Positions 1 to 5,823 of a stretch of DNA of 5,823 bases are shown here, in pieces. A model generated the notes under the pieces. It ran no database searches and was not told where the DNA came from. It saw only the letters and a list, made by a program, of their open reading frames with translations. Source of the stretch: Candidatus Coatesiibacteriota bacterium (GTDB taxonomy: Bacteria > B130-G9); assembly GCA_003647755.1 (NCBI GenBank), contig QMNL01000127.1, positions 1-5,823 on the forward strand, written 5' to 3'. The first letter of the stretch is position 1, and each line of letters opens with the position of its first letter. The translations under genes were made by a program, and so were the position numbers.

Positions 1-474
1 AGTAAAGGTATTTCCCTGGGTTTTGGTGGAGATTCTAGCGACAAGCAGAGCACGAAGATCAGGGAAATGCTTGTCAAGGAGACGGCGCAGAAGTTCGCGC
101 CCGAGTTCATGAATCGGCTCGACGAGGTTGTATATTTTAGGGAACTCGACAGGCCGGCTCTCTTGGCGATTGCCTCGATGTTCATTGAAGAGCTCGATAA
201 GAATATCTCTCGGACGGGACTCCACGTGAGTGCGGACGATCAGTCGCTGGAGTGGTTGGTCTCCAGGGCGATGAAGCAGAAGGGCGGCGCAAGACCACTT
301 AGGCGCCTCGTTCAGAGGTTCGTTGAGGACCCGCTTGCGGACGAGTTCATTTCAGGGAAGATCAAGGCTGGCAGCCTTGTTACGATAACAGTTGAGGATG
401 GCAAGATAGCGTTTGTCCGGGGCAAGAGCCGAGGCGTAGTTGAGACAAAAGTTGGTGTCGATAGCGGCAAATAA
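1..474 (+). CDS. clpC: ClpC-type AAA+ ATPase, C-terminal fragment (5' end outside window)
   Basis: This is the C-terminal 157 codons of an HSP100/Clp unfoldase, open from base 1 to TAA at 472-474. Such proteins are cytoplasmic hexamers that unfold substrates and, in the ClpC group, feed them to ClpP. Visible are the end of the second AAA+ module with PEFMNRLDEVVYF (fragment residues 35-47; Arg39 is the usual arginine-finger position) and the D2-small domain with the sensor-2 motif GARPLRR (residues 96-102). The stretch VEDPLADEFISGKIKAG matches the ClpC pattern better than the ClpB or ClpA ends I know. A short polar tail ends in SGK. The N-terminal domain, first AAA+ module, middle domain and any ClpP-docking loop lie outside the window, so the ClpC assignment over ClpB or ClpA is probable rather than certain. 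The stop is 12 bases before bamA and in the same frame, which suggests one transcript. Confidence 0.88.
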   Translation, partial: SKGISLGFGGDSSDKQSTKIREMLVKETAQKFAPEFMNRLDEVVYFRELDRPALLAIASMFIEELDKNISRTGLHVSADDQSLEWLVSRAMKQKGGARPLRRLVQRFVEDPLADEFISGKIKAGSLVTITVEDGKIAFVRGKSRGVVETKVGVDSGK

Positions 475-486
475 CGGCCCGATAAG

Positions 487-2904
487 ATGAGGGACGCTAC
501 ATTCTCCGCCGCTGCAATCGCTCTTCTCATAGGCCTACTGGCCCTGGGCTACTGCACAGCGGGGCCGGCACCGATCGTCAAGAGGGTCAGGGTCGAGGGG
601 GCCAGAAGAGTTAGTCCCAAGACAGTGCTCTTCTACATCAAGATAAAACCCGGGGACACCTTCTCGCCGGCTGCGTTAAGCCAGCAGATACATAACCTGT
701 ATGCGCTTGGCTTCTTCGATGACATAAAGGTCTATACTGAACCGTTCGAGGACGGGATAGCCCTGATCTTTGTGGTTGTGGAGAGGCCGTTGGTGGATGC
801 GATCAAGATCACGGGCAACAAGAAAGTCAAGACCGACAAGATAAGGGAGAAGATCACGGTCGAACTCAAGAAACCTCTCGACAAGTCAAAGTTGGCGGAG
901 AGCGTGGCGGCAATCAGGGGTCTATACCGCCAGCGGGGCTTTTCGTACGCCAAGATAACCCCCGAGGTGAACAAGGTGGCTCCCGGCACAGTGGTGGTGA
1001 GCTTTGCGATCGACGAGCGAGCCAAGGTGAAGGTCTCAGACATAATCTTTGGTGGGAACGTTACGTTCTCGGATTTCAAGCTCAAGGGGCAGCTGTTAAC
1101 CAGGGAGCGTTTCTGCAAACACCCGATCAACGGTGTGCGGTTTTTTTTCAGCAAGCTAGGGAAATTCGATCCTGACCAGTTGGAGGAAGATAGGAAGAGG
1201 ATTGAGCATTTCTACAAGAGCAATGGCTACATTGAGGTCAGTGTCAGCAAACCCACAGTCAAGTATAGCGAAAAGCGGAAGGGCCTGGAGATCAAGTTCA
1301 TGGTCTCGGAGGGCAAACACTACAAGATCGGCACGGTAGCAATTGAGGGCAACACAGTCTTCTCGACAGATGAGCTGATGCAGTCCTTGCGACATATCGT
1401 CATTCCGGGACGAATGAGGTTCGCCATTTTTCGGAGATACAAGGGGAAGCTCGCCGCAGGGATAGGTTACAATCTGTCGGTGGAGGAGACGGCGATGGCG
1501 GCGATTCGGGAACGCTATGGAAGCAAGGGGTATATTGCGGCACAAGTTCATGCCGAGCACAAGCTGCACAGGGCCACTGGGACGGTTGACATTCTAATCA
1601 AGATCGACGAGGGCGATCAGTTCAGGCTTGGCCGGTTGTCTTTCACTGGTAACACCAGGACGCGAGACAAGGTGCTCAGACGTGAGGTGAAGGTGACAGA
1701 GGGAGATATTCTCGACATGACTAAATTGCGCTCGGGCATCGAGAAGATTCGCTATTTGGGCTATATCGAGCCCGAGATCAAGCCGGAGCTGCACCCCAAC
1801 CCGGAGAAGAAGACGGCGGACGTGAACATCGGTGTAAAGGAGGGACGCCTTCACGAGTTGCGTTTTTCTGCCAGCTACAGCAAATACCAGAAGTTCGGGA
1901 TAGGCGGCAGCATTGTGGAGCACAACTTCTTGGGCTACGGCCAGACCTTTGGCGTAACAGTAAACTTCACGTCGAAGAGCACAGCCTACGATGTCGATTT
2001 TGATGAGCCACATTTGCTCGACAGCGATTATTCATTTGGAGCCGGCCTTTACGACCACAAGACGGAGTATGATTGGTACACGAGGGAGGCAGCAGGTGGT
2101 CGGCTGACAATTGGGCGCCAGCTCTCGGACTGGTTGCACATCTCTAATACTTACAGGCTTGAGAGCGTCAATGTATCGGATATTGGCTCCTCAAGTTACC
2201 GGAGCAACAGCAGGTCCATACATTGGGACCCGGGCGTAAGCTCCCACGACAGGCTGGCGCCGCTGCGGAGCGACATCATCTATGAGGAGGAGACAAGCCT
2301 GACCAGCAGCGATATGGTGTCGATATGGTGGGATTCAAGGGACAGCTGGATAAAGCCTACGCGGGGCATCTATGCGTTGGCAAGCGGGAGGCTTGCCGGG
2401 TCGATTTTGGGCGGGAGCAACGAGTTCTACAAGCTGAAAGCAGACATGAGGTATTACTTCCCCCTGTCGGACCGCTTCACCCTGTCGGCAAAAGGCCGGC
2501 TTGAATACGGGGAGGGCTATGGCGGCGACACCCTGCCGATATTTGAGAGGTATTACCTTGGCGGAGCAGTGCTCGGCGGTCGGGGCTTCGACACCTACGA
2601 ATTGGGCCCGAGGGACAAGAACGGCAACTCGGTTGGGGGAAACAAGTCGCTTCTGTTCACGGGAGAGCTTTTCTATGTTTTGGCCGACCCACTGCATGTG
2701 GGCGTGTTTTTCGATGCGGGCCAAGTCTTTCCGGAGGGCGAGAGCTACCAGCTAGACGAGCTTAGGACGAGTTATGGTGTGGAGGTCAGGATATTTGTGC
2801 CGATGTTTGTCTATCCGATTCGCTTGGTGTATGGTATTAAGCGCAAGCCGTTTGAGGGTGAGCAGAGGTCGAGTTTTGATTTTGCTATAGGGATAGGTAA
2901 TTAA
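487..2904 (+). CDS. bamA: BamA, outer-membrane protein assembly factor (Omp85 family)
   Basis: BamA is the essential central subunit of the BAM complex and folds and inserts beta-barrel proteins into the outer membrane. The 805-residue product is close to the usual family length of about 750-850. Residues 1 to about 25 form a signal peptide with a long hydrophobic core; Cys23 is preceded by Tyr, so it is not a good lipobox. Five POTRA domains follow at about 31-100, 101-179, 180-276, 277-377 and 378-454. The C-terminal barrel spans about 455-805. Barrel hallmarks are WWDSRD...KPTRG (614-626) and the loop-6 GGRGFD motif (Arg699-Gly700-Phe701), followed by VGGNK. POTRA4 carries roughly 20 extra residues around 305-328. 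The protein ends FDFAIGIGN, without the usual terminal aromatic. ATG 487 is the first start after the in-frame clp stop; its Shine-Dalgarno is weak, so coupling to clp translation is possible. The family call is very secure. Confidence 0.97.
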   Translation: MRDATFSAAAIALLIGLLALGYCTAGPAPIVKRVRVEGARRVSPKTVLFYIKIKPGDTFSPAALSQQIHNLYALGFFDDIKVYTEPFEDGIALIFVVVERPLVDAIKITGNKKVKTDKIREKITVELKKPLDKSKLAESVAAIRGLYRQRGFSYAKITPEVNKVAPGTVVVSFAIDERAKVKVSDIIFGGNVTFSDFKLKGQLLTRERFCKHPINGVRFFFSKLGKFDPDQLEEDRKRIEHFYKSNGYIEVSVSKPTVKYSEKRKGLEIKFMVSEGKHYKIGTVAIEGNTVFSTDELMQSLRHIVIPGRMRFAIFRRYKGKLAAGIGYNLSVEETAMAAIRERYGSKGYIAAQVHAEHKLHRATGTVDILIKIDEGDQFRLGRLSFTGNTRTRDKVLRREVKVTEGDILDMTKLRSGIEKIRYLGYIEPEIKPELHPNPEKKTADVNIGVKEGRLHELRFSASYSKYQKFGIGGSIVEHNFLGYGQTFGVTVNFTSKSTAYDVDFDEPHLLDSDYSFGAGLYDHKTEYDWYTREAAGGRLTIGRQLSDWLHISNTYRLESVNVSDIGSSSYRSNSRSIHWDPGVSSHDRLAPLRSDIIYEEETSLTSSDMVSIWWDSRDSWIKPTRGIYALASGRLAGSILGGSNEFYKLKADMRYYFPLSDRFTLSAKGRLEYGEGYGGDTLPIFERYYLGGAVLGGRGFDTYELGPRDKNGNSVGGNKSLLFTGELFYVLADPLHVGVFFDAGQVFPEGESYQLDELRTSYGVEVRIFVPMFVYPIRLVYGIKRKPFEGEQRSSFDFAIGIGN

Positions 2905-3022
2905 CTCGATTTTAATAAGGTAACATCCTGCATGTCGCGCAGGGAAGTGCTTGGCGCTCACTGCTTGCTGGGCGTCATTTGGAGTGAAACAGGGCAGAAG
3001 TAGTTAGGAGGTTTCCATCACT
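2905..3022. other. 118-base intergenic gap between bamA and the first skp
   Basis: This is the longest non-coding stretch in the window. It contains an AT-rich segment (about 2901-2924) just after the bamA stop and an imperfect direct repeat starting TGCTTG at 2948 and 2962. A strong Shine-Dalgarno lies at its right end. A short inverted pair, AGTG 2946-2949 with CACT 2959-2962, is too weak and lacks a T run, so it is not a terminator. I could not fit a sigma-70 promoter with acceptable spacing, nor a sigma-E type element. The gap may hold a promoter of unknown type or only be a leader for skp1. Confidence 0.5.
3006..3011 (+). promoter_or_regulatory. Shine-Dalgarno of first skp gene (AGGAGG)
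   Basis: A full AGGAGG stands 11 bases before ATG 3023. It is the strongest ribosome binding site in the window and supports both that start and high expression of the chaperone. The spacing is slightly longer than the usual 5-9 bases. Confidence 0.75.
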
Positions 3023-3589
3023 ATGAGAGGTATTTTAGCTGGGATAGTCGCAGTTGCGACGTTTGCGGTCTTGGCAGTAACGCTAAGCGTTGGTTCCACG
3101 CAGCCGGCTCCGGCTACGAGCGTCAAGATAGGCTTCGTCGAGCAGCAGCGCATTCTCACGGAGACACAGATTGGTAAGCGAGCGCAGCAGCAGCTAAAGG
3201 ACCTGCAGAATGAGAAGCAGGCCGAGATCGATCGGAGAGAGCAAGAACTTAAGCAATTAAGCGACAAGATCGCGAATGAGGCGCTCCCCCTGACCAACCA
3301 GGCACGTGAAAAGCTGAAGCGTGAACAGAGAAAGAAGAAGGCCGACCTGGACATGTTCGTCTCCGATGCCTACGACGAGGCGGATGCGCTGAACAAGAAG
3401 AACTCACAGAAAATCCAGAAATTGGTGGAGCAGACTGCGGCCGAGATGGCCAAGGAACTTGGCTACTCGATCATTCTCGAGCGACTTGGGGTAGTCCTAT
3501 ACGGGAACCCGCGCTATGACCTGACAGACGAGATGATCAAACGAATAGACAAGATAACCCAGGCAAAACCGGGGCAGGGCGGCAAATGA
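3023..3589 (+). CDS. skp: Skp/OmpH-family periplasmic chaperone, first copy
   Basis: Skp-family proteins are trimeric periplasmic holdases that bind unfolded outer-membrane proteins in a cavity formed by helical tentacles. The 188-residue product has an N-terminal signal peptide (hydrophobic core about 4-23, cleavage probably between 24 and 31). The body strand KIGFVEQQRIL follows at 35-45, then a long charged helical hairpin rich in Lys, Glu and Gln (about 50-145). The family's C-terminal body segment comes last: ELGYSIILER, then VVLYGNPRYDLTDEMIKRID (157-176). E. coli Skp is about 160 residues, so the size is normal with a short added tail (AKPGQGGK). ATG 3023 is backed by AGGAGG. The gene lies between bamA and lpxD as in many diderms, and its stop overlaps the second copy. 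The family assignment is secure; equivalence to E. coli Skp in substrate range is inferred. Confidence 0.93.
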   Translation: MRGILAGIVAVATFAVLAVTLSVGSTQPAPATSVKIGFVEQQRILTETQIGKRAQQQLKDLQNEKQAEIDRREQELKQLSDKIANEALPLTNQAREKLKREQRKKKADLDMFVSDAYDEADALNKKNSQKIQKLVEQTAAEMAKELGYSIILERLGVVLYGNPRYDLTDEMIKRIDKITQAKPGQGGK

Positions 3590-4218
3590 TGACGGGAAGG
3601 CCTTGCGCAATCACAACTGGTCTGGGCATCGGTCTGTGCCTCGGCCTGATGGCTCTTGGCAGTTCAGTCGCTTACTCGCCGAATGCTCCCCAGCAGGTCA
3701 TCGTGACGGTTGATCTGAAAGCCATTCTGATGAACAGCCTTCCTGGCAGGGCTGCGCAGCTGAAGTTCAAGGAACACGTAACAAAGGCGAAGGCAAAGAT
3801 TGACAGCAAGACATCTGAGCTGAAACAGCTCGAGAAAGAGATCTCGTCGCCGGGGTTTATGGCCCTTAGTCAGGCTGAAAGAAGAGATAAACAGCGACTG
3901 TTCGAGAAGGAGAAGCTCGACCTGAAGTTCCTGGTGGATGATACGAACAAGGAGTTGCAGGATAAGCAGACTAGGATGATGAACTCCCTGACGAGACAGG
4001 TCAGGTCGGTCATCGAGAAGATCGCTAAACAGAAGGGCTACGACCTGGTGCTCATGAACTCCCCGCCAAGCATGGTGTACTCCAGCGGCGCCACAGATGT
4101 TACTGCCGAGGTTCTCTCTGCCCTTGAGTCCGAGTGGGTAAAGAAGGTCCCCGACAGCAGCACGGCAAGACCAGCTCCTGCCGGCGGGAGTCCTTCTCCG
4201 AGTCCGGCTGGTAATTGA
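3586..4218 (+). CDS. Skp/OmpH-family periplasmic chaperone, second diverged copy
   Basis: This is a second OmpH-like protein of 210 residues, placed directly after the first. It has a signal peptide (hydrophobic core about 8-26, likely cleavage after SSVA at residue 29), a body strand VIVTVDLKAIL (38-48), and a charged helical hairpin (about 55-148). The family C-terminal motif appears as KGYDLVLMNSPPSMVYSSGATDVTAEVLSALE (150-181, segments compared separately). A Pro/Ser/Ala/Gly-rich tail (about 188-210) is absent from the first copy. Two start codons stand side by side at 3586 and 3589; either overlaps the upstream TGA (3587-3589), an arrangement typical of translational coupling. No good Shine-Dalgarno precedes it, which supports coupling. 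The sequence has diverged strongly from its neighbour, so it is an old duplication or a specialised paralogue. It may form its own trimer or mixed trimers; that cannot be told from sequence. Confidence 0.88.
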   Translation: MMTGRPCAITTGLGIGLCLGLMALGSSVAYSPNAPQQVIVTVDLKAILMNSLPGRAAQLKFKEHVTKAKAKIDSKTSELKQLEKEISSPGFMALSQAERRDKQRLFEKEKLDLKFLVDDTNKELQDKQTRMMNSLTRQVRSVIEKIAKQKGYDLVLMNSPPSMVYSSGATDVTAEVLSALESEWVKKVPDSSTARPAPAGGSPSPSPAGN

Positions 4219-4308
4219 AGAAGGCTCTGGCAGATCGGGGGTTTACGGATGGTGGTCTTCGGATCGGCGAATGCCATGGGGAAAGGCAGCAAGATAGGAG
4301 AAAACAAG
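4219..4308. other. 90-base spacer before the preferred lpxD start
   Basis: This spacer lies between the second skp stop and GTG 4309. It has in-frame ATG codons at 4249 and 4276 that would lengthen LpxD by 20 or 11 residues. The encoded stretch is polar, rich in Gly and Lys, and matches nothing I know in the LpxD family. I see no promoter or hairpin terminator in it. Confidence 0.45.
4296..4300 (+). promoter_or_regulatory. Shine-Dalgarno deciding the lpxD start (AGGAG)
   Basis: AGGAG stands 8 bases before GTG 4309, an ideal spacing. The upstream ATG at 4249 has only a G run (4237-4241), and ATG 4276 has nothing convincing. This site is the main reason for choosing GTG as the lpxD start. Confidence 0.68.
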
Positions 4309-5349
4309 GTGCAGCTGACACTTGAAGAGATTGCCAAGATGCTGGGGCTCGAGCGGTTCGGGCCTGCCGACCTCGTCATTACCGGCGTCTCAGCCATTGA
4401 GGCCGCGGGCGAAGGGGACATATCATTTGTAACGGACCGCAGGCATTTGTCCTTGCTCGATAAGACCGCGGCAAGCGCGGTTATCGTCTTTGAGGGGATT
4501 GAGGAGTGCCGACTGCCGCACATAGTCTCGCCAAATCCTTACCTGTCCTTCGTGAAGCTCGTGAACATCTTCCATCCCACGTTCAGGCCTGAGCCTGGCA
4601 TATCACAGAGCGCGGCCGTTAGTGGAGAGGCCCAGGTGGCGAGCAGTGCCGCTGTCGGTGCGTTCAGTTTTATTGATGCCGGCGCCTCGATAGGCCCGGA
4701 TTCCGTTATTTACCCCCAGGTCTATATAGGCCGGAACGTTAAGATAGGTCGGGACACGGTCATCAAACCGCAGGTCTCCATACTTGACGACACGGTAATC
4801 GGCGACAGGTGCATCGTCCACTCAGGGGCGGTCATCGGCAGCGACGGGTATGGGTTCATCAATGACAAGGGTCGGCACGTGAAGATACCGCAGATCGGCA
4901 ACGTCGTCATAGGAGACGATGTGGAGGTGGGGGCGTCTGTTGCCATTGATAGAGCGACTTTTGGGAGCACGATGATCGGTTCTGGCTGCAAGATAGACAA
5001 CCTAGTTCACGTGGCGCACAACGTTACGGTCGGCAAGAACACGTTGCTAGTTGCGCAGGTGGGGATAGCCGGGAGCACCAGTATCGGGAACAATTGCACC
5101 CTTGCAGGCCAAGTCGGTGTGGCAGGGCACATATCAATAGGCGATAACGTGATTGCCGCGAGCAAGGCCGGCATCCCGCGGGACATCCCGGATGGATCCG
5201 TGGTCGGGGGGATACCCGCGGTCTCCATCGATGAATGGCGTAGGCAGGTTGCAGGGATCATAAGGCTGCCAAAACTGATGAGCGAAGTCAGGGAGTTGAA
5301 AAAGCAGGTCAAGATGCTCACCGAACGTCTTGGCCAGTCGGAATCCTAA
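4309..5349 (+). CDS. lpxD: LpxD, UDP-3-O-(3-hydroxyacyl)glucosamine N-acyltransferase
   Basis: LpxD catalyses the third step of lipid A synthesis: it transfers a 3-hydroxyacyl chain from ACP to the 2-amino group of UDP-3-O-acyl-glucosamine in the cytoplasm. From GTG 4309 the product is 346 residues (E. coli 341). The N-terminal uridine-binding domain starts with VQLTLEEIAKMLG and has VITGVSAIEAAGEGDISFV (23-41). A left-handed beta-helix of hexapeptide repeats covers about 100-295. Key motifs are GSDGYGF (177-183), KIPQIG (192-197) and NLVHVAHNV (231-239). His237 matches catalytic His239 of E. coli, and His274 matches His276. A C-terminal helix (about 310-342) with heptad-like Leu/Val spacing completes the trimer-forming end. 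Position 288, aligned by eye to E. coli Met290, is Gly. Starting at ATG 4249 would give 366 residues with an unmatched polar extension. fabZ follows after 23 bases. LpxA is excluded by the N-terminal domain and overall length. Confidence 0.95.
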   Translation: MQLTLEEIAKMLGLERFGPADLVITGVSAIEAAGEGDISFVTDRRHLSLLDKTAASAVIVFEGIEECRLPHIVSPNPYLSFVKLVNIFHPTFRPEPGISQSAAVSGEAQVASSAAVGAFSFIDAGASIGPDSVIYPQVYIGRNVKIGRDTVIKPQVSILDDTVIGDRCIVHSGAVIGSDGYGFINDKGRHVKIPQIGNVVIGDDVEVGASVAIDRATFGSTMIGSGCKIDNLVHVAHNVTVGKNTLLVAQVGIAGSTSIGNNCTLAGQVGVAGHISIGDNVIAASKAGIPRDIPDGSVVGGIPAVSIDEWRRQVAGIIRLPKLMSEVRELKKQVKMLTERLGQSES

Positions 5350-5360
5350 CGAACAGATGT

Positions 5361-5366
5361 GAGGTG
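5361..5366 (+). promoter_or_regulatory. Shine-Dalgarno supporting the internal fabZ start (GAGGTG)
   Basis: GAGGTG, complementary to the 16S anti-Shine-Dalgarno, lies 6 bases before GTG 5373. It overlaps the alternative GTG start at 5364, which itself has no good upstream site. This favours initiation at 5373. Confidence 0.55.
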
Positions 5367-5372
5367 TTGCAG

Positions 5373-5822
5373 GTGGACCAGGTGTTGGACGTGCAGGGGA
5401 TAATGCGCTTCTTGCCACATCGATTTCCGTTTCTCTTGGTTGACAGGATACTTGAGATGGACGTTGAGCAGGGCACTATCACGGGGCTTAAGAATGTCTC
5501 GGTGAACGAGTGGTTCTTTCAGGGGCATTTTCCTGAGCAGAAGGTCATGCCGGGGGTATTGCTCGTCGAGTCGCTCGCCCAGACCGGCGCAGTGCTCCTA
5601 ATGAACATGCTGGACGACATCGACAACAAGTTGCTTGTCTTCATGACGATCGATAGCGCCAAGTTTCGCCGGCCCGTCGTCCCGGGGGACCAGCTGAAGC
5701 TTGATGTGACTAAGACCGCGCAGGTGGGGATCTATGTCAGGATGAAGGGCAAAGCAACAGTCGAGGGAAAGGTCGCAGCTGAGCTGGTGATGAGCACTGC
5801 TGTGGTCGAGAAGGGCAAGTAA
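5373..5822 (+). CDS. fabZ: FabZ, 3-hydroxyacyl-ACP dehydratase
   Basis: FabZ removes water from (3R)-hydroxyacyl-ACP to give trans-2-enoyl-ACP in cytoplasmic fatty-acid elongation. It thereby competes with LpxA and LpxD for hydroxyacyl-ACP. The 149-residue product is a complete single hotdog fold of typical length. Visible are LPHRFPFLLVDRI (14-26), FFQGHFPEQKVMPGVLLVES (48-67) with the catalytic pair His52 and Glu66 (14 residues apart as in known FabZ), the central hotdog helix AQTGAVLLMNML (69-80), and KFRRPVVPGDQL (97-108). I prefer GTG 5373 because of the GAGGTG site and the fit to family N-termini; GTG 5364 would add three residues. The TAA at 5820-5822 is one base from the window end, so the gene is complete. 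FabA is excluded by the shorter length and the Glu in place of the FabA catalytic Asp. Position after lpxD is the classical arrangement, and lpxA is the expected next gene. Confidence 0.95.
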   Translation: MDQVLDVQGIMRFLPHRFPFLLVDRILEMDVEQGTITGLKNVSVNEWFFQGHFPEQKVMPGVLLVESLAQTGAVLLMNMLDDIDNKLLVFMTIDSAKFRRPVVPGDQLKLDVTKTAQVGIYVRMKGKATVEGKVAAELVMSTAVVEKGK

Positions 5823-5823
5823 T

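Noticed and set aside
312..530. Minus-strand open frames opposite clp, bamA, skp, lpxD and fabZ
   Set aside because: They mirror strongly supported plus-strand genes, have low-complexity or improbable products, and show no family motifs.
547..570. BamA as a lipoprotein, because of Cys23 in the signal region
   Set aside because: The residue before Cys is Tyr, which does not fit a lipobox; ordinary signal peptidase I cleavage is more likely.
2501..2755. 84-codon plus-strand frame inside bamA
   Set aside because: It overlaps the conserved BamA barrel in another frame and its product resembles nothing known; a shadow frame.
2882..2917. TTGCTA and TTAATA as a sigma-70 promoter before skp1
   Set aside because: The spacing is about 24 bases, too long, and other pairings in the gap give no good -10 element.
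4175..4190. Inverted repeat CTCCTGCCGGCGGGAG near the end of the second skp gene, possible terminator
   Set aside because: It lies inside the coding sequence, its stem is only about six pairs with a G-U wobble, and it is followed by mixed pyrimidines rather than a T run.
1..5823. Mobile elements, CRISPR arrays, tRNA or rRNA genes, defence or toxin genes
   Set aside because: No repeats, RNA gene signatures or matching coding products were seen; the window is almost fully occupied by envelope genes on one strand.

Overview
This window is a compact, entirely plus-strand gene cluster for outer-membrane construction in a diderm, lipid A-making (Gram-negative-type) bacterium. In order it holds the 3' end of a ClpC-type AAA+ unfoldase gene, bamA, two tandem skp/ompH-like chaperone genes, lpxD and fabZ. 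The core order bamA-skp-lpxD-fabZ is the classical envelope block of Proteobacteria and several other diderm phyla, and lpxA would be expected just past the right edge. Two things argue against an enterobacterial source: a clp gene sits upstream where Enterobacteria have rseP, and skp is doubled. The composition looks moderately GC-rich, AGG/AGA arginine codons are frequent, and several starts appear to be GTG. A deltaproteobacterium-like or uncultured candidate-phylum diderm fits, but the taxon cannot be fixed from the sequence alone.

Layout: 1-474 is the C-terminal 157 codons of ClpC. After 12 bases, 487-2904 encodes BamA (signal peptide, five POTRA domains, 16-strand-type barrel with the RGF motif). 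A 118-base gap (2905-3022) ends in a strong Shine-Dalgarno before skp1 (3023-3589). Its stop overlaps the start of skp2 (3586-4218). A 90-base gap leads to lpxD, for which I prefer a GTG start at 4309 over the longer ATG reading from 4249. fabZ follows, preferably from GTG 5373, and its stop ends one base before the window edge.

How the genes work together: the Skp-like proteins are predicted to carry unfolded outer-membrane proteins across the periplasm, and BamA to fold and insert them. FabZ dehydrates 3-hydroxyacyl-ACP for fatty-acid elongation and so competes with LpxD (and LpxA), which use 3-hydroxyacyl-ACP for lipid A. The cluster therefore joins the protein and lipid arms of outer-membrane assembly. 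The tight spacing suggests co-transcription, possibly with an extra entry point in the bamA-skp gap, although I see no convincing promoter or intrinsic terminator anywhere.

I do not see an undescribed system here. The points worth a second look are modest: the tandem, diverged Skp pair; a BamA C-terminus without the usual terminal aromatic residue; a glycine at the presumed acyl-chain ruler position of LpxD; the clpC-bamA adjacency; and the start-codon corrections for lpxD and fabZ.
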